From positions 19,672,501-19,736,500 of the forward strand of contig CM060899.1 of assembly GCA_030762935.1 (NCBI GenBank): a DNA stretch of 64,000 nt, in the 5' to 3' direction. The notes below the pieces were generated by a model. The model had not been told where the DNA came from. It saw nothing but the letters and a program-made list of their open reading frames with translations, and did no database searches. A program made the translations under genes and the position numbers. Shown in pieces: positions 48,331 to 59,879 of the stretch. The first letter of the stretch is position 1. Each line of letters starts with the position of its first letter. This DNA is from Hymenopus coronatus (lineage: Eukaryota; Arthropoda; Insecta; Mantodea; Hymenopodidae).

Positions 48331-49787
48331 ATTATAAGCTATAGTTTCCAACGGATCCAATTGAGATAATCTTCTATTTTTTTAAGAGTCATTTGACGTG
48401 GCCACAAAACTTTGGTATTTACAAACCACTAACCGATTAAGACGGTTTGTTGATTTTTCTGCATTGTTGATGGAGTAGCATGCGTCTGCAGACGTAAGTA
48501 CAGCCTGATCCAAAATTGTTGAATTGTGATTCGAATAGCATAAACTGAGTATAGTCTGGTATACTACTATTTAACCTGATTCTTAATATATCATACCATA
48601 ATGAATCTTCACAAATAAAAAGTGTGGCTATGAAATTCGTGATGGAGAAAGGTACCGGCTTTGGTTAGAAATATTAGTTCCATATGTTGAAGAATTGTTA
48701 AAGCCGTGCAACATCTTTGGTAAATATAATGGCTATGCCCTCCTTCACGGGAAAGTAATTTAAAGTGTGGGCGTGTGTGTGTAAGTCTACAAAGTATTAA
48801 ACAGTATACAAAACTATAACCTTCACCATAATTCTACATGTGGGAGAGATTTCGACACTAAGGTTAAGATATTTGCCAAGTTAACTTCCAAGCTACAAAT
48901 GTATTTACATTTTGAAACTCCGAGGTGTCTAGCTTACCAACGGCAATGCCAACTCTCTACATTGTTTCTCTTGGAGAACTGGCTTCATTGCGCGATGTAT
49001 CTACTACCAAAGGGTATTCTACCGCTTCCATACTGTTGCAATCCACTCTCCAAATCCACTCCTACGAGGATATTTCTCGGAAGTAACATAGGATAGATGG
49101 TTGCTACCAAAGCAGTTATATCGCCGACATAAGTTTGGGCGGCAAGGAGACTGGTGGTCTAAAAGCAATACGCCGTAACACGGTCGATCGTACGAGCAAC
49201 GACTAGATGAATCTTTTGACAGAACAAGCCCTTAGCGTAATTCGCAGTTGCAGAAGTTAGAAGATTTAATACAATTTAACATTTAAAATTACTCGTGCTT
49301 AGATTCTGAAACAGTTGATTATTCTTTTTAAAACAATTGTCAACAGATCTCAAACACATCAGTTATTAGTCCTGATAAATATTCTCTTTGAATTGACAGT
49401 TGTGTCCTTTCTTGCACCCACCCACGTCTGTGGCGTCAGGTAGTGATATTTTCAGGGTAGGAAAATGTCCGCAATGTGTAAATTGCAGAAACGTGTTGCT
49501 TAAGTGCCTTTACTTGTAAAGTAGAACAATCCGTCGGGCTGACGTAACGCTTGATGACATCATGTTTTACAGCGAGAGAAGAAGCTCACATCCAATATAC
49601 GCCATCACTAGAGCTTTAAAACTTTGTGCTATTTAAGTAAGACCTCACTCTGTTAAAGGCAAACCAAGCTTCTCTCGACACTGCCACTTCTAGAAGGAAC
49701 TGTTGCACCTAAGATTGTCTTTCGTCTATCTTGGAGTTGGTCTGAATTAGTTCCAAAGAAATACTTTTAAAATAAATGAGTACATAC
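48331..49787. other. Unique-looking region, probable intron of an undefined gene
   Basis: No family A. The segment 49290-49400 repeats 47845-47915 (CAGTTGATTATTCTTTTTAA and flanks), a second piece of the hAT-like element. No exon recognised. Confidence 0.4.
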
Positions 49788-49847
49788 CTCCTTGACGTTC
49801 GGTGATGCGCCGGCTGAGCTCATCGAACCAGACAGAATCAACTCTCA
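49788..49847 (-). CDS. Putative first coding exon of an undefined gene
   Basis: On the minus strand a pyrimidine-rich acceptor (CATTCTTCCTCTCCTCAG) ends at 49848. The exon runs 60 bases with an ATG at 49823 giving MSSAGASPNVKE, and a good donor (GAG, then GTATGT) follows at 49787. Only 12 codons are coding, so no family can be assigned, and no following exon is identifiable. It lies 335 bp below a candidate promoter and leader exon. Alternatively this is chance; the stacking of acceptor, start and donor is the only support. Confidence 0.35.
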
Positions 49848-50182
49848 CTGAGGAGAGGAAGAATGACCTGGGTGTGTCACACTGGTTAGACTCACAGAAA
49901 TAAGCACTTCACTTAGATTCCTCGGAGTTGATGCTCTTTGCTCATACTTATTGTTATTGAGGCACGAATCCGTCGAGCTTCTCCCGACATAGTTCTTCTA
50001 GATTTAGTAATATTTTCTTATAGCTAGTGCTATTTCTTAAGTTTTCCATTGTCACGCTCGCTAATAGTTATCGCTTACTTGATTTTTACGTGATATAAAA
50101 CTGACACATCAACTAATGCGGTAACACCACCTTTACGCATAACATTGTCACATAATAAAGAAGGAATAATACACTTACTTAC

Positions 50183-50265
50183 AACAGCGTACACCAGCCG
50201 CTTTTCTCGGGTGCACACTTCTTTTATAGTCAATATATCCAAGCTTCATGCTCATCTCTGATTGG
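50183..50265 (-). promoter_or_regulatory. Putative CCAAT/TATA promoter and leader exon
   Basis: On the minus strand CCAAT (50265-50261) is followed 33 bases on by TATAAAAG (50228-50221). About 38 bases further a consensus donor GTAAGTAAG starts at 50182. Transcription starting ~30 bases below the TATA box would give a leader exon of only 10-20 bases, spliced to the exon at 49847. Spacing is textbook, but short motifs like these occur by chance. Confidence 0.4.
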
Positions 50266-51658
50266 ATACTAAGTAACACGAAGATACAGTTATCACGTGG
50301 ATTGTTTGGTTTTTCATTGTATGCTACTAAAGTGACCGCTCTTTCTAATGGAAGAGTCCCGAACTACGAGCTTTTAGAGAAACTCCCTCTCTGAGAAGCT
50401 CCCTGGTATTTAGTCCATTAATGCAGCAAAACCTTGCTCTTATAAAAGCATTTGTATTTCTGGACCGAGCAAAAAGTACCCTTGGCCAATACAATAACAC
50501 ATTCTGACCCTCATGTTTTGTTCTGCGATCTGCCAAATCTTGGCTACTGAAGCAAATGAGTTTCCTATACTAAACCTGTGCAAATTAATATTTAAAATAA
50601 TGAAATGTAAAACTGATAATATCCTGTTGCAAGCTAAGTAATCTGCAAGCTTCCGGCAACACATTTGAATATCATTTTCCGCAAAGAGTTTTATAGCCTC
50701 TTGTGCTGAGACGAGAGCTGGTCGTCGGAGTGGACTAACACGAACCCGTCTCTTTATTTCAAAAGTAAAAATATATGGCGTAATACTTTTGTAATGAAAT
50801 TGACTCCTTGGCGGTTTCTAACGGCGGTTGGAATATTACTTCTGAATGAAATGCAGTTATTCTTAGGTCCTAAAAACATGATGTTTTGTTTAATAGGTAT
50901 TTACAAACACGTTAAATTTACCTTCTAATTCTCTGCTACTTTAAAAGACACGATTATTTTGGAGCAATAAATGCACCGCTGACAATAAGCTTCGCGCACA
51001 CGTTCTAGTTGTTCTATTGGGAGAGCAGAATATTTTACTGTGTGTCTGTCTTAAAGTATAACACGTGCACTAATCCAATATCTGTAACAGCACTTTCCCA
51101 AATGTGTGTCAAATAATAGGAGCTGTGCTCGTGACATTAGATGGTAGCTGGCTCAGGATTTTCCCGCCCTTCTCAGACAAGTGACAGTTACTTTTGCATC
51201 GTTCCAAAATCCACCGTTTTCTAGTTTAAAACATCGAGGTTTTCCTTCCAGAACAAAGCGAATTTACCAAACTTTCAAGGAACCCGTTATTTAAATATTT
51301 CTTAATACATATTTGGAACTAATATTGCACATAGATTTGTTATAAAAATGTAATTTTACTTTAGAATTCATTATTTGTACATTTCGTTATAAGAATTAAA
51401 CGGCTTTGAAACTATTAGGGTTGTCTTCTGACCCACGCATACTCTACGAAGTATACAATATCGCTTAATCCTGAAGCAGGCAGAAACCTGTGCAGGAACA
51501 AAATATTTGAAACAAAAACCCTATACTGGAGATTGGCAGGATTCCTCATTTGGCCACTTTGCCCCTGCTTATAATGCTACACATCACGTGATTTTAGCCA
51601 CAATATGGAAAAGTGAATAGGTAGAATAATTAATCTGCACATAGTTTTTTTGACGAGC
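50266..51658. other. Unique-looking intergenic region
   Basis: No family A and no recognisable exon. TTTGGCCACTTTGCCCCTGC at 51548 resembles one end of a pogo-like MITE, but no partner was found. Confidence 0.45.
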
Positions 51659-51664
51659 TTTATT
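51659..51664 (-). terminator. Polyadenylation signal AATAAA of the lectin gene
   Basis: A minus-strand AATAAA lies 43 bases after the stop codon, a normal distance for a short 3' UTR. Confidence 0.7.
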
Positions 51665-51706
51665 TCTAATTAAAACACAATTTAAATTAAATCAAACTGT
51701 GTTTCA

Positions 51707-54700
51707 TTAGCAGTATGGTACTATTTGGAACTTCTGGTTCCAATTACGGGTTTTCTGGTAAGCGATTAAAGGAGCTCCAGGTTTTCGTATACTTGAATCA
51801 ATGTCAATTACCAATCCAATCTCACTTTTAATTGTGAAATCGTTTTCAAATACCCATTTCTGGTTATTTCCACCTTTAGCGTCCGAGATGATAAGCCTTT
51901 TTGGATGCACGTTTTGGTCCACGTTTAGCACCAGGCTTAAACAAAAAGAAAACAGGTTATATGTAAAGCCCATAAATACGGAGACATTTGCTGCACAAGA
52001 ACAAAACCCACGAATTGGTACATTTTGGGCCACTGACTTTATGCCATTTAATATGGACGTATGTGCACACGCCACCACTACAGCGAGAATGTGTTTTGGG
52101 AAAATGGCTAACCAGAACTTTTAAATCCCCTAGTAGCTGTTGATGTAGTTATCGTGTTTGTGATATACAGGATGGCCCATATAAGGAGTTACAGTAACTT
52201 AGACAAACAGAAAAAGCAAAATGTCCCAAACTCAAACCATGCTCATTTTTTGTGTATTCTGGTAACCCAAAACAAACTAAGCTGTTTTTATTAAAACATT
52301 TTAAGTTATTTGTTGAAAACATCTGCCGCATAAACTCGGGGAGAAAATAAAGTATCAGATATAGGAAAATAGATATTCTAGTTTCAAAGCCTCCTGAAAT
52401 CCTAAACTATAACACTTTACAATAGCACCAGTAAAGTTGTAGAAAAGGTAAAACGACACAACATAATAATTGACGAACAGTTCAGCGTTAGAGAAAATCA
52501 TTCCACTACACTGCAACTGTCCCGCTTTGTTGAAAATATAACACACAGATATATTAAAAGCATTTGAGTATACCAAGGAAGATATTATCCAGAATTATCT
52601 TAAACAGAGTAAAGGATGAAATAGGGCGGCGGCTCCGAAAAGAACAGGCTATGGAGATCTAATGAATGCATTAAGAATATTTCTTGAGCAAAGTAGTGAA
52701 TGGCAAGTCTCATTGTACTTGACATTCATAGATTTCGAAAGAGCATTTGACTCTGTAAACAGAACGGTGATGTGAGGCACTCCTATGAAATATGGTTGGT
52801 ATTCCTCGTAAGATTGTGAACCTCATGCGGGAAGTGTATAAAGATAATTGGTGTAAAGTAGTACATGAGGGAAAGCTAATGCATTATGTGGATTTCACAA
52901 GTGGAGTTTCAGAAGGATGAATCCCCTCACCGACAAGTTTCTTAGTGGTGCTTGATAATGTGATGCGGAAAATGCTGGTTGGAAGAAATAGAGGAATACA
53001 ATGGGAGACAGACTACAAGACCTGGAGCTACAAATGATATTTGTTTTCTGCCTTCAAGATTTAATTGTATGAGTAGCAAGGTACAAGAGCTAAAAGAGGA
53101 GGCAGAGAATGCAGGACTAAATATAAATGTTGCCAAGACCAAGGAAATGAGAATAAACTCCAAGACTGATGAAAAGCTCTAGAAGAGATAGAGGGGGGTC
53201 AACACATTTATATATTTGGGAAGTTCAATAACAATAAGAGGAGGACCAGAAAAAGATGTGTAAGCATGAATTACAAAAGCAATGCACCCTTGATGCACTT
53301 ATTTGCAATATGGAGGAATAGGCACATTTCTTGGAAAACAAAAATCAAAATCTTTAATACAAATTTGAAATCCACTCTCCTGTATGCATGTGAAGCATGG
53401 AAAGTTACCCAAAGTATCACTAATTCCTTGGAGACTTTCATAAACTGTTGCCTGCGTTGAATCGTAAACATCAGATTGCCTTACATTATATTCAAAGAAC
53501 AGAACAACTCAAGGTAGATGCTGAAATCAAGAGACAGAAATGGAAATGGATATGACACACATGTAGGAACCCAGCAGGATGCATAGGACGAACAGCATTA
53601 GACTGGAACCCCAAGAGACACGGAAAAGATGTCGTCTTAGAAAGACATGCAAGAGGACCATAGAGGTGGAGGCATTAGAAGTGGAGAAAGGTTCGAAGAA
53701 AGTTAAGGCGCTGGCAAGTCGGAGAGCACAATGGATGGTAGCCCTATGTTCCGGAAGCAACAAGAGAATTTAAGTCAAAGTCAAGTAAGTCATATAACAC
53801 AGAAAATCCACAGCAGCGGTATCCTGGATAAAGAGAGAGCTTTTCAAGCAGTGTATCATCCAGGACTACTATACAAGTTATAAATGTTAAACGCTCTCGG
53901 TATATTGGTAAAACACATAGCGTACTACCAGAATATGCGATCATTTGAAGCTTGCTGAACAAGGCCAGAAATGAAGGCAAGGGTACCACAAGGAAGTCCC
54001 CTCTGATCTGTTCTATTTAATTTGTATATAAACAACATTGTAAAAATACCAAACACGCAACTGTCAATATATGCGGACGATACTGCCATAGCTTCCCAAT
54101 CGTGGAAAGCACAGATGACTGCAAAACGGTTGTAAACCACGTTATATGATATCCAATCGTGTTTCAAGAAATGGAGAATATAGATTAATGCAGCCAAATC
54201 ACGATCGCTACTTCTCAACTAGAGAATATCACATCGGGTCCCGCTAGCACCACTCAATTTATTTAACGAAGATATTAAGTGGACAAACAGTGACAAATTC
54301 CTAGGATAGTAGACTCACCCTTCACCCACGTGAAGAACGTAACACGCAAAGCTAACTACCAACTTAATCGGCTCTAGTTATTGCTAAACTATAAAACCCC
54401 GATAAGCACAACATTAGGTATAACACTATAAAAAACTTTAATTGGACCTAATGACATACGCAGCGTGCGCTGGGGATCTTGTGCAAGAGATACACAAAAA
54501 TCTCCAGGTACTGCAAAACAGAAGGCTAAGGATCTTCACTAAAATACCAGAAAACGCATCCATACACATCCTAAAGGAAAATCTTAAAATACACACAGTC
54601 GAGCAATTTATCAAACGGCTGGCGTTTAATATATACAAACAAGGCGAGAGGCATTACAACCTCCTGATCGCGCGCCTGGGAGAGTAAAACACCGATATCG

Positions 54701-55322
54701 GTTAGCACAAGAGGTCACGGTCGTTGTTTGACAGAACGATTCCTTTCAACAAACGTACAGCCCAAAACTGACGTTAGAGAACACCTAACAACACTAATAC
54801 AGTAACCGCAGAACAGCGAAACATCCCCACCGATGTGCACCACCGTCCTAATTTGGCTCTTAAATCCTTGAGGCAACAGGCCTAGGCGGTCGCGGGGGAA
54901 AATAGTACTTCAGTGTGGCACACAAGGTTAGATGCGTCGGAATTGGTAGGCTGCTGATTCACGACATCAACAACAATAAAGGTAACAGATCAAGAATTAA
55001 TTCCAAGGTTTCAGTAGCATAGTTTAGTATTATTAAAGAGAAAACAAGTCAGTAACAGAAAATAGCTAACATCAGAGCTATGATGTACCTAGCGTTCGAC
55101 GTTCAGTTATACCCCTTGCTATTCTGTAATATCCCAATAAGCAGTAAAATGAATTTTCTCATACCCACTATCTTTGCTGTAGAGCATGTTGTTTTTGTAT
55201 TCCCAAAGCTGATTCTTCGTAGCCTTGAACGGCCACGTGACCACTGGTGTACCTCTGAGTTTGCTGCCTCCTTGTACATGAAGAACAAGGTCCGTTTCGA
55301 AGTTTCTTATGTAAAAAGCCAT
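51707..55322 (-). CDS. Ricin B-type (beta-trefoil) lectin domain protein, two coding exons
   Basis: Exon 1 codes from the ATG at 55322 to 55165 and exon 2 from 51935 to the stop at 51707. The donor is GG then GTATGAG; the acceptor is TTTGTTTAAG. Both are phase 2, so joining restores one glycine codon and gives 128 residues, the normal size of one beta-trefoil. QxW-type motifs occur once per subdomain at residues 38-40 (QLW), 78-80 (QKW) and 120-122 (QKF), spaced about 40 as the fold requires. VLHVQGG, VLNVDQN and VIDIDSS mark the subdomain starts, and the intron falls between subdomains one and two. The family binds galactose-type sugars. With no signal peptide it may be cytosolic. An acceptor-like TTGATTTCAG just above the ATG suggests an upstream leader exon, possibly ending at the donor GTAAAG at 55627. 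No frameshift or stop is seen. Confidence 0.8.
52575..53800 (+). mobile_element. RTE-like LINE, 5'-truncated and degenerate
   Basis: Reverse transcriptase blocks appear across frames: ILNRVKDEIGRRLRKEQA, SLYLTFIDFERAFDSVNR (block A), NRGIQWE, then NDICFLPSRF (where a YADD-type box should be), EEAENAGLNINVAKTKEM, then WRNRHISWKTKIKIFNT and LLYACEAWKVTQS, ending MVALCSGSNKRI at 53772. This is the layout of RTE-type endonuclease-reverse transcriptases. The 3' tail is a short imperfect repeat (AAGTCAAAGTCAAGTAAGTC), also typical. Many stops and shifts; dead. Confidence 0.7.
53815..54730 (+). mobile_element. Jockey/I-like LINE reverse transcriptase remnant
   Basis: Frames give RAFQAVYHPGLLYKL (block A), KARVPQGSPL and VLFNLYINNIV (block B), LSIYADDTAIAS (intact catalytic YADD, ~54069), LVQEIHKNLQVLQNRRLRI and, near the end, FIKRLAFNIYKQGERHYN. 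It starts within 50 bases of the RTE-like tail. Heavily degraded, and distinct from LINEs 1 and 2. Confidence 0.65.
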
Positions 55323-55327
55323 TCTAC

Positions 55328-55740
55328 CTGAAATCAAAACACATTTAACTGACACAGAGTGAAACTTCAGATTTCAACACTTCTGTCAAGAGTATTTTCC
55401 GGTAATACGATCCCCTTGTTTCGAGATTCTGTATACTTGCAGCTGTTCATAAGGCAATACAATTTTACACAAAACTGTAATAAAATCCTGTGTTTAAAAG
55501 TTAGCCGCATGTCAATTTTACACACTTCCCGAAGTGATATGAATCGTCTTTCAATTTTCAAGGTACAGTACAGGTAAAACTGGTCCACTTAAGGTTTTCG
55601 TTTACAATGTACAGAAATAACCTTTACCTCGGACTACTAATGCATTTCTGCTATACACTAACAGATAATGCTAGGTTTGGAGGAGTGCGTTAGCTCTTTC
55701 CTTCTCAACCCTTCAACTAGTTAGCACCGCGTGGCAATTA
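55328..55740. other. 5' flank of the lectin gene
   Basis: No repeats recognised. On the minus strand a donor-like GTAAAG at 55627 could end a leader exon; no clear TATA box. Confidence 0.4.
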
Positions 55741-55762
55741 ATTGACATTACATGCCATCTTC

Positions 55763-55935
55763 AAAAAAAAAAAAAAAAAAAAAAAAATCCAGTGAATACC
55801 ATACACATCATCTACTTTACAAATTATTGTTACAAGCTAATTCTTCTATCAGCTTCAATCTAATCCAGATAAAATTAGAAGAAATGGCTCTTATTACCTT
55901 CAGCCTCGCAGTTAGGCGGGTAGAAAGGGAATATA
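55763..55935 (+). repeat. Poly-A tract and degenerate family A 5' part
   Basis: 25 A's (55763-55787), then a diverged forward 5' part (ACAAATTATTGTTACAAGC to TGGCTCTTATTACC). Confidence 0.5.
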
Positions 55936-56299
55936 CGAGTATGGCTCGAAATTTCTGCCTGGGTATTGCAGCTTGAGTGTTGTAATTTCACACAGATATA
56001 GCTTGAAGTTTTCACTACAGGGTATATGTTTTTTTTTTTTTTTTTCATGTGCAGCTGTAGCAAGAAAAGCATGAACTACGCGACAAATATGGCGTGCATG
56101 CTGCTGTCTTCCACGTGTGAAGAACAGAAAGGTGTGGTTTGTTATTTGTTAGCCAAAGGTCAGAAACTGAGTGAAATTCACAGGGACAAGAGTGGTGTTT
56201 ATATGGATGATTATAAGGACCGTAGCAATGCCTCTAGGTGGTATGAGTTCTTCAAAGAGAGCCATGTGAACCTTAGTAATTTGTCACATCCGGGAGACC

Positions 56300-56505
56300 A
56301 CGCCTGCCACCTAGATGATCCGGGTTCGATACCTAGTGACCGCATGTGAGATTTGTGGTGGACATAGCGGCGCAGGGGCTGAGTTTCTCCGGGTTCTCCG
56401 GTTTCCCCGCCATCGAATTCCACTGGTGCTCCATCTTCATTCATGCATCATTAGTGTGAACGCCGACGTTGCCACAAGTAGTTAAAGCACATTAAAAAAC
56501 GTTAC
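56300..56505 (+). repeat. tRNA-derived SINE inserted in mariner
   Basis: B-box CCGGGTTCGATACC at 56321, body TTTGTGGTGGACATAGCGGC and TCCGGGTTCTCCGG, 3' end AGTTAAAGCACATTAAAAAA. The A-box side is missing, so it is 5'-truncated. Confidence 0.65.
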
Positions 56506-57083
56506 GGGAGGCCGGTATTAGCTGCAACCCCGCAGAATGTCAGATGCATTGAGGCAGCAACTTTGAATGTCTAGCTTTGGCCACTGTAAACCTTATCGCA
56601 ACAGTTCCAACAATTCCTGTGGTGCAGTGTACGATATTGTTCATGACACGTTAAAAGTTCATAAAATTAGTGCTCGCTGGGTACCTAAGAACCTGACAGA
56701 CAGCCACAAGAGCCAGCGAATGATGGCAAGATTGGATCACTTAAGGTGGCACACCACAGAAAGACATGACTTTCGGAAGGACTCGGCTCTACACGCCCGA
56801 AACAAAGGACAATATGGAGTGGAAACTTGCTGGTTACCCAGTAAAGGAAAACATCAAAGCGACTCAATCTACTAGGAAAGTGCCTGTGACAGTGTTCTGG
56901 GATGTGTGATATTTTATTGCTGGACTTTGCTGATCACGGGACTACTATGTATGCTGCAGTCTACAGTAAAACGTTTGGTGAACTTGTGTCATTGCCTTCC
57001 TGACAAAGGCCACATGGCAATGCTCATCCCCATGTGCTGCTGCTGTTTGTCAGAAAATCACCAAATTTGGTTCGGAGGTGCCT

Positions 57084-57351
57084 GCTATATAGTCCAGACC
57101 TTATACCGTCGGACTTTTATCTGTTTGGTTCCATTAAGAAATTCCCACGCTTTGCGACAGATTTGGTAGTGAAATCAGCAGCTGGCTATTCTTCAGGGAA
57201 ACGAACTTCTACAAACAGCTATATAGTCCGGACCTTGTACCGTCGGACTTTCATCTGTTTGGTCCCATAAAGAAATTCCCACGCTTTGCGACAGATCTGG
57301 TAGTGAAATCAGCAGCTGGCTATACTCCAGGAAAACGGACTTCTACAAACA
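57084..57351 (+). repeat. 134-bp tandem duplication in mariner C-terminus
   Basis: Two adjacent copies (57084-57217, 57218-57351) start GCTATATAGTCC and end TTCTACAAACA. They differ at under 10% of positions and duplicate the part encoding the SPDL...SDF motif. Confidence 0.85.
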
Positions 57352-57369
57352 ACGCAGTGATTATTTTGT

Positions 57370-57635
57370 TTTTTCTCTCTTTGTTTTCTCCTGGCAAGCA
57401 AAGGGAACGGTATTTCAATTTCTCTACATAGCGACCAGCTTTTTAAAATATTTGACTATCCGTTTACCTTACTGTGTTGTATTATTTGCTTTCTACTAAA
57501 ATGAAGCAGGCAGAAAGACCAATTCTGCTAATGTTCACGTTGATTAGCATATTGTAGATAAAAGAATAATCTTTTGTAAGAATAGTTGATTTTAGAACAC
57601 AGAGGAAGTTATGTGTTCGGAATACTTCAAATTCC
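57370..57635 (-). repeat. Family A 5' part
   Basis: Diverged reverse fragment (TGGCAAGCAAAGGGAAC to GTGTTCGGAATACTTCAAA). Confidence 0.65.
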
Positions 57636-58082
57636 TTCAACAACTTAGACATTTTATTTCTACAATTGATAATTTTTCATAAAACTATATTTTTTGACAA
57701 ATTACTATTTTTGTTAAGTTAATTTAGTCCTTTGTAAATTTATTATCAATCTGTATGCACATTCTGGGGAATTTCAGTTGTATTTACCAAAAACTGAGAC
57801 ACGAGAAGCATTTTGAGTGAGTGAAAGTGTAGATGTGAGAAAAATGCTTTTTTATGAAAGGTAACAGGTGTATTGTACGACCTTTAAATGGCTGCAGAAT
57901 CGAAATAAAGAAGAAAAGGGATAAAATTTGATTCTCTATAGACGCTCAAAGGTTCCAACAAAGATATATTTATAACCTTTGCCCGATTGTATTTTTAATA
58001 TTTATTCTAGTTACCACGCACAATAATAAGGACCTTTTCCCATGTATCAAAATTGTAGTTTGCAAGTTTATTTAAAAAACTC
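57636..58082. other. Unassigned spacer
   Basis: AT-rich, no gene or repeat recognised. Confidence 0.4.
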
Positions 58083-58470
58083 CTATGTGTAACATTCACA
58101 TGACTTTCTCTACATATCTGCAACAAATTGTCGTTGAAAAGCTTATGCTCTATTTACTTCATGCAAAACGAGAAAAAGGATGCAGAATTAGTCTTATTAC
58201 TTGCCTCCATGCAAGCAGAAGGGAAATATGGGAGTAGCATTGACTAAAAATGTAGTCAAAAGCTGGTTGCTATATTATTAAAGTTCCTTTGTTTTAATGG
58301 ACAGGAGTTGACATACACAAGCATGAGAAAAGTATAATTTTTTTTAAAGTTAAAAAAGGATCCACTTAACGAAAAAAATGTAAATAACATAAATTGTGTG
58401 TTTTAAGGAGCTCTTTATTTTCTGTTAGGTAAGTTTTTGTGTATGTTTTGTGGTTTGCCAGTTTTGCAGG
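58083..58470 (+). repeat. Family A 5' half
   Basis: Forward copy from CCTATGTGTAACATTC to TGGTTTGCCAGTTTTGC. Confidence 0.75.
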
Positions 58471-58654
58471 TTTACATAAATGAGCGTTCTAGTTGATCAG
58501 GCACATTACAATTTTCTCCATTAGTCTCAATTGTTGCAGAAAAATTATTACTTTTCATACTCTACAAAACCTCTGATTAATTTAAAATTCAGTTCTGTAG
58601 CATTAATTTAGTTTGTTTTTTCAACACAAGCCAGGAGTTGGATAATTAGAGTAA

Positions 58655-59450
58655 TTTTACTTTCTCTACACGTATCTACTATGAACATAGTGTATAGAGA
58701 AGGTATTGTATTGCATCAAAAATTCGATACTAAGATTACACGTCAATACATGTTTTAGGTCCCCCTGAATCCAGAAAAAGCATTTTGGAAAAAGATCTGT
58801 GTTCGTGTGCGTTCGTGTGTGTTCGTGTGTGTTCGTGTGTGTTCGATTTTCAAGAAAATCTCCCAACTTAAATACCCTTTACATGGAACTTTTTACGAAA
58901 ATTTTGATTTTCTCAAAATTGGCGCTAACAATTTTGATTAAAATGTCGTATATTAAAGATATTTACAACGCAAATATAATGTACGTCTAGAATTTTCTGG
59001 GAATAGCCTCTGCAAACTACTTTATTCTGGATGAATATTACGGAGTTTTGTATAGCTACTAAACCGTAAATGATAGAGAAAAACTTACCATAATAAAAAA
59101 TTTGAGGACTTTAGAACACACAATTTACGCTCTACACATTTTTTTGTGAAGTTGATCGTTTTTTAAATTTCCTTTGTGTTTAGATTCAGGTTTAAAACAC
59201 CCACACACACTTTTCTCAAAAAGGAATTAATCAACTCCTGGCCATACCAACAAAGGAAGTTTAGTCACATAGCAACCAGCTTTTGACTGTCACGTTAACC
59301 TAAGTTACTCCCTTATTTCGTTTCTACTTACAAGGAAGCAAGTAATAAGACAAATTCTGCTATTTTTTCCTTGATTAGTATAAGCTTTTTAACAACACCT
59401 TATTGGTGAGATGTATAGAAAGTCAGGTGAATGTAATAAATAAGATTTTT
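58655..59450 (-). repeat. Family A copy
   Basis: Reverse copy whose microsatellite has become a 10-bp tandem repeat GTTCGTGTGT (58801-58846). A deletion follows it. Confidence 0.85.
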
Positions 59451-59870
59451 TTATCCTGGGGACCTTAAATCTTGTATTTCCGCTGAAATATCCCTTACGA
59501 ACTTTTGGGTGGAATGCAATGACTTTTCTAAGCGATATGTAAATAGTACTTACGTGTAGAGAAAGTAACAATTTGATGTGTTTTATTCTCATGACTTTCT
59601 CTACATCTCTGAAACAAATTATTGTTCTTCTGTCTACTTCATGCTAATGAGATAAAAATTAGCAGAAATGAGTTCTTGTAAGCAGAAGGGAATACACAAG
59701 GCTAAAACGATTTTAAAATATTCTAAAACTTGATTGTCTAAAGGATGAAATCCGACTCTTTGTATTTCCAGGAGCAGACGAACTGCCATATGTCTAAAGT
59801 TAAAGTATTTTGAAACTGACACCAATAATTAAGAAAATATCAAAATTGTCAACTCCACGAAAAAAAAAAG
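59451..59870 (+). repeat. Family A 3' end followed by a 5' half
   Basis: A forward 3' end (59451-59570) joins a forward 5' half (59571-59870) through AAAGTAACAATTTGATGTG. Confidence 0.75.
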
Positions 59871-59879
59871 AAAAAAAAA

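Larger units (their letters stand above)
51936..55164 (-). other. Intron of the lectin gene
   Basis: 3,229 bp with a GT donor at 55164 and an AG acceptor at 51936. It holds the two LINE remnants below, both antisense to the gene. GATATACAGGATGGCCCAT at 52169 looks like the end of a DNA transposon without a visible partner. Confidence 0.75.
56050..57360 (+). mobile_element. Second mariner relic, split by a SINE
   Basis: Transposase pieces spread over 1.3 kb in several frames. They are interrupted at ~56300-56505 by a SINE and extended by a tandem duplication at the 3' end. No clear terminal inverted repeats found. Confidence 0.65.
56080..57360 (+). pseudogene. Mariner transposase fragments
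   Basis: The N-terminus has EEQKGVVCYLLAKGQKLSEI and ASRWYEFFKE (mariner HTH region). After the SINE come YDIVHDTLKVHKISARWVPK and NLTDSHKSQRM (linker before the catalytic domain). After further shifts come VTVFWDV and, twice, YSPDLIPSDFYLF / SPDLVPSDFHLF, holding the third catalytic aspartate. The first catalytic aspartate region is unrecognisable. It belongs to a different mariner lineage from the copy at 22.5 kb, judging by its HTH residues. Confidence 0.7.

Noticed and set aside
49700..49761. Second coding exon for the MSSAGASPNVKE gene beginning after TTCAG at about 49740
   Set aside because: It stays open for only ten codons before a stop, giving an implausibly short protein.
51548..51585. 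Complete pogo-like MITE at TTTGGCCACTTTGCCCCTGC
   Set aside because: Only one end was found; no inverted partner on either side within a few kilobases.
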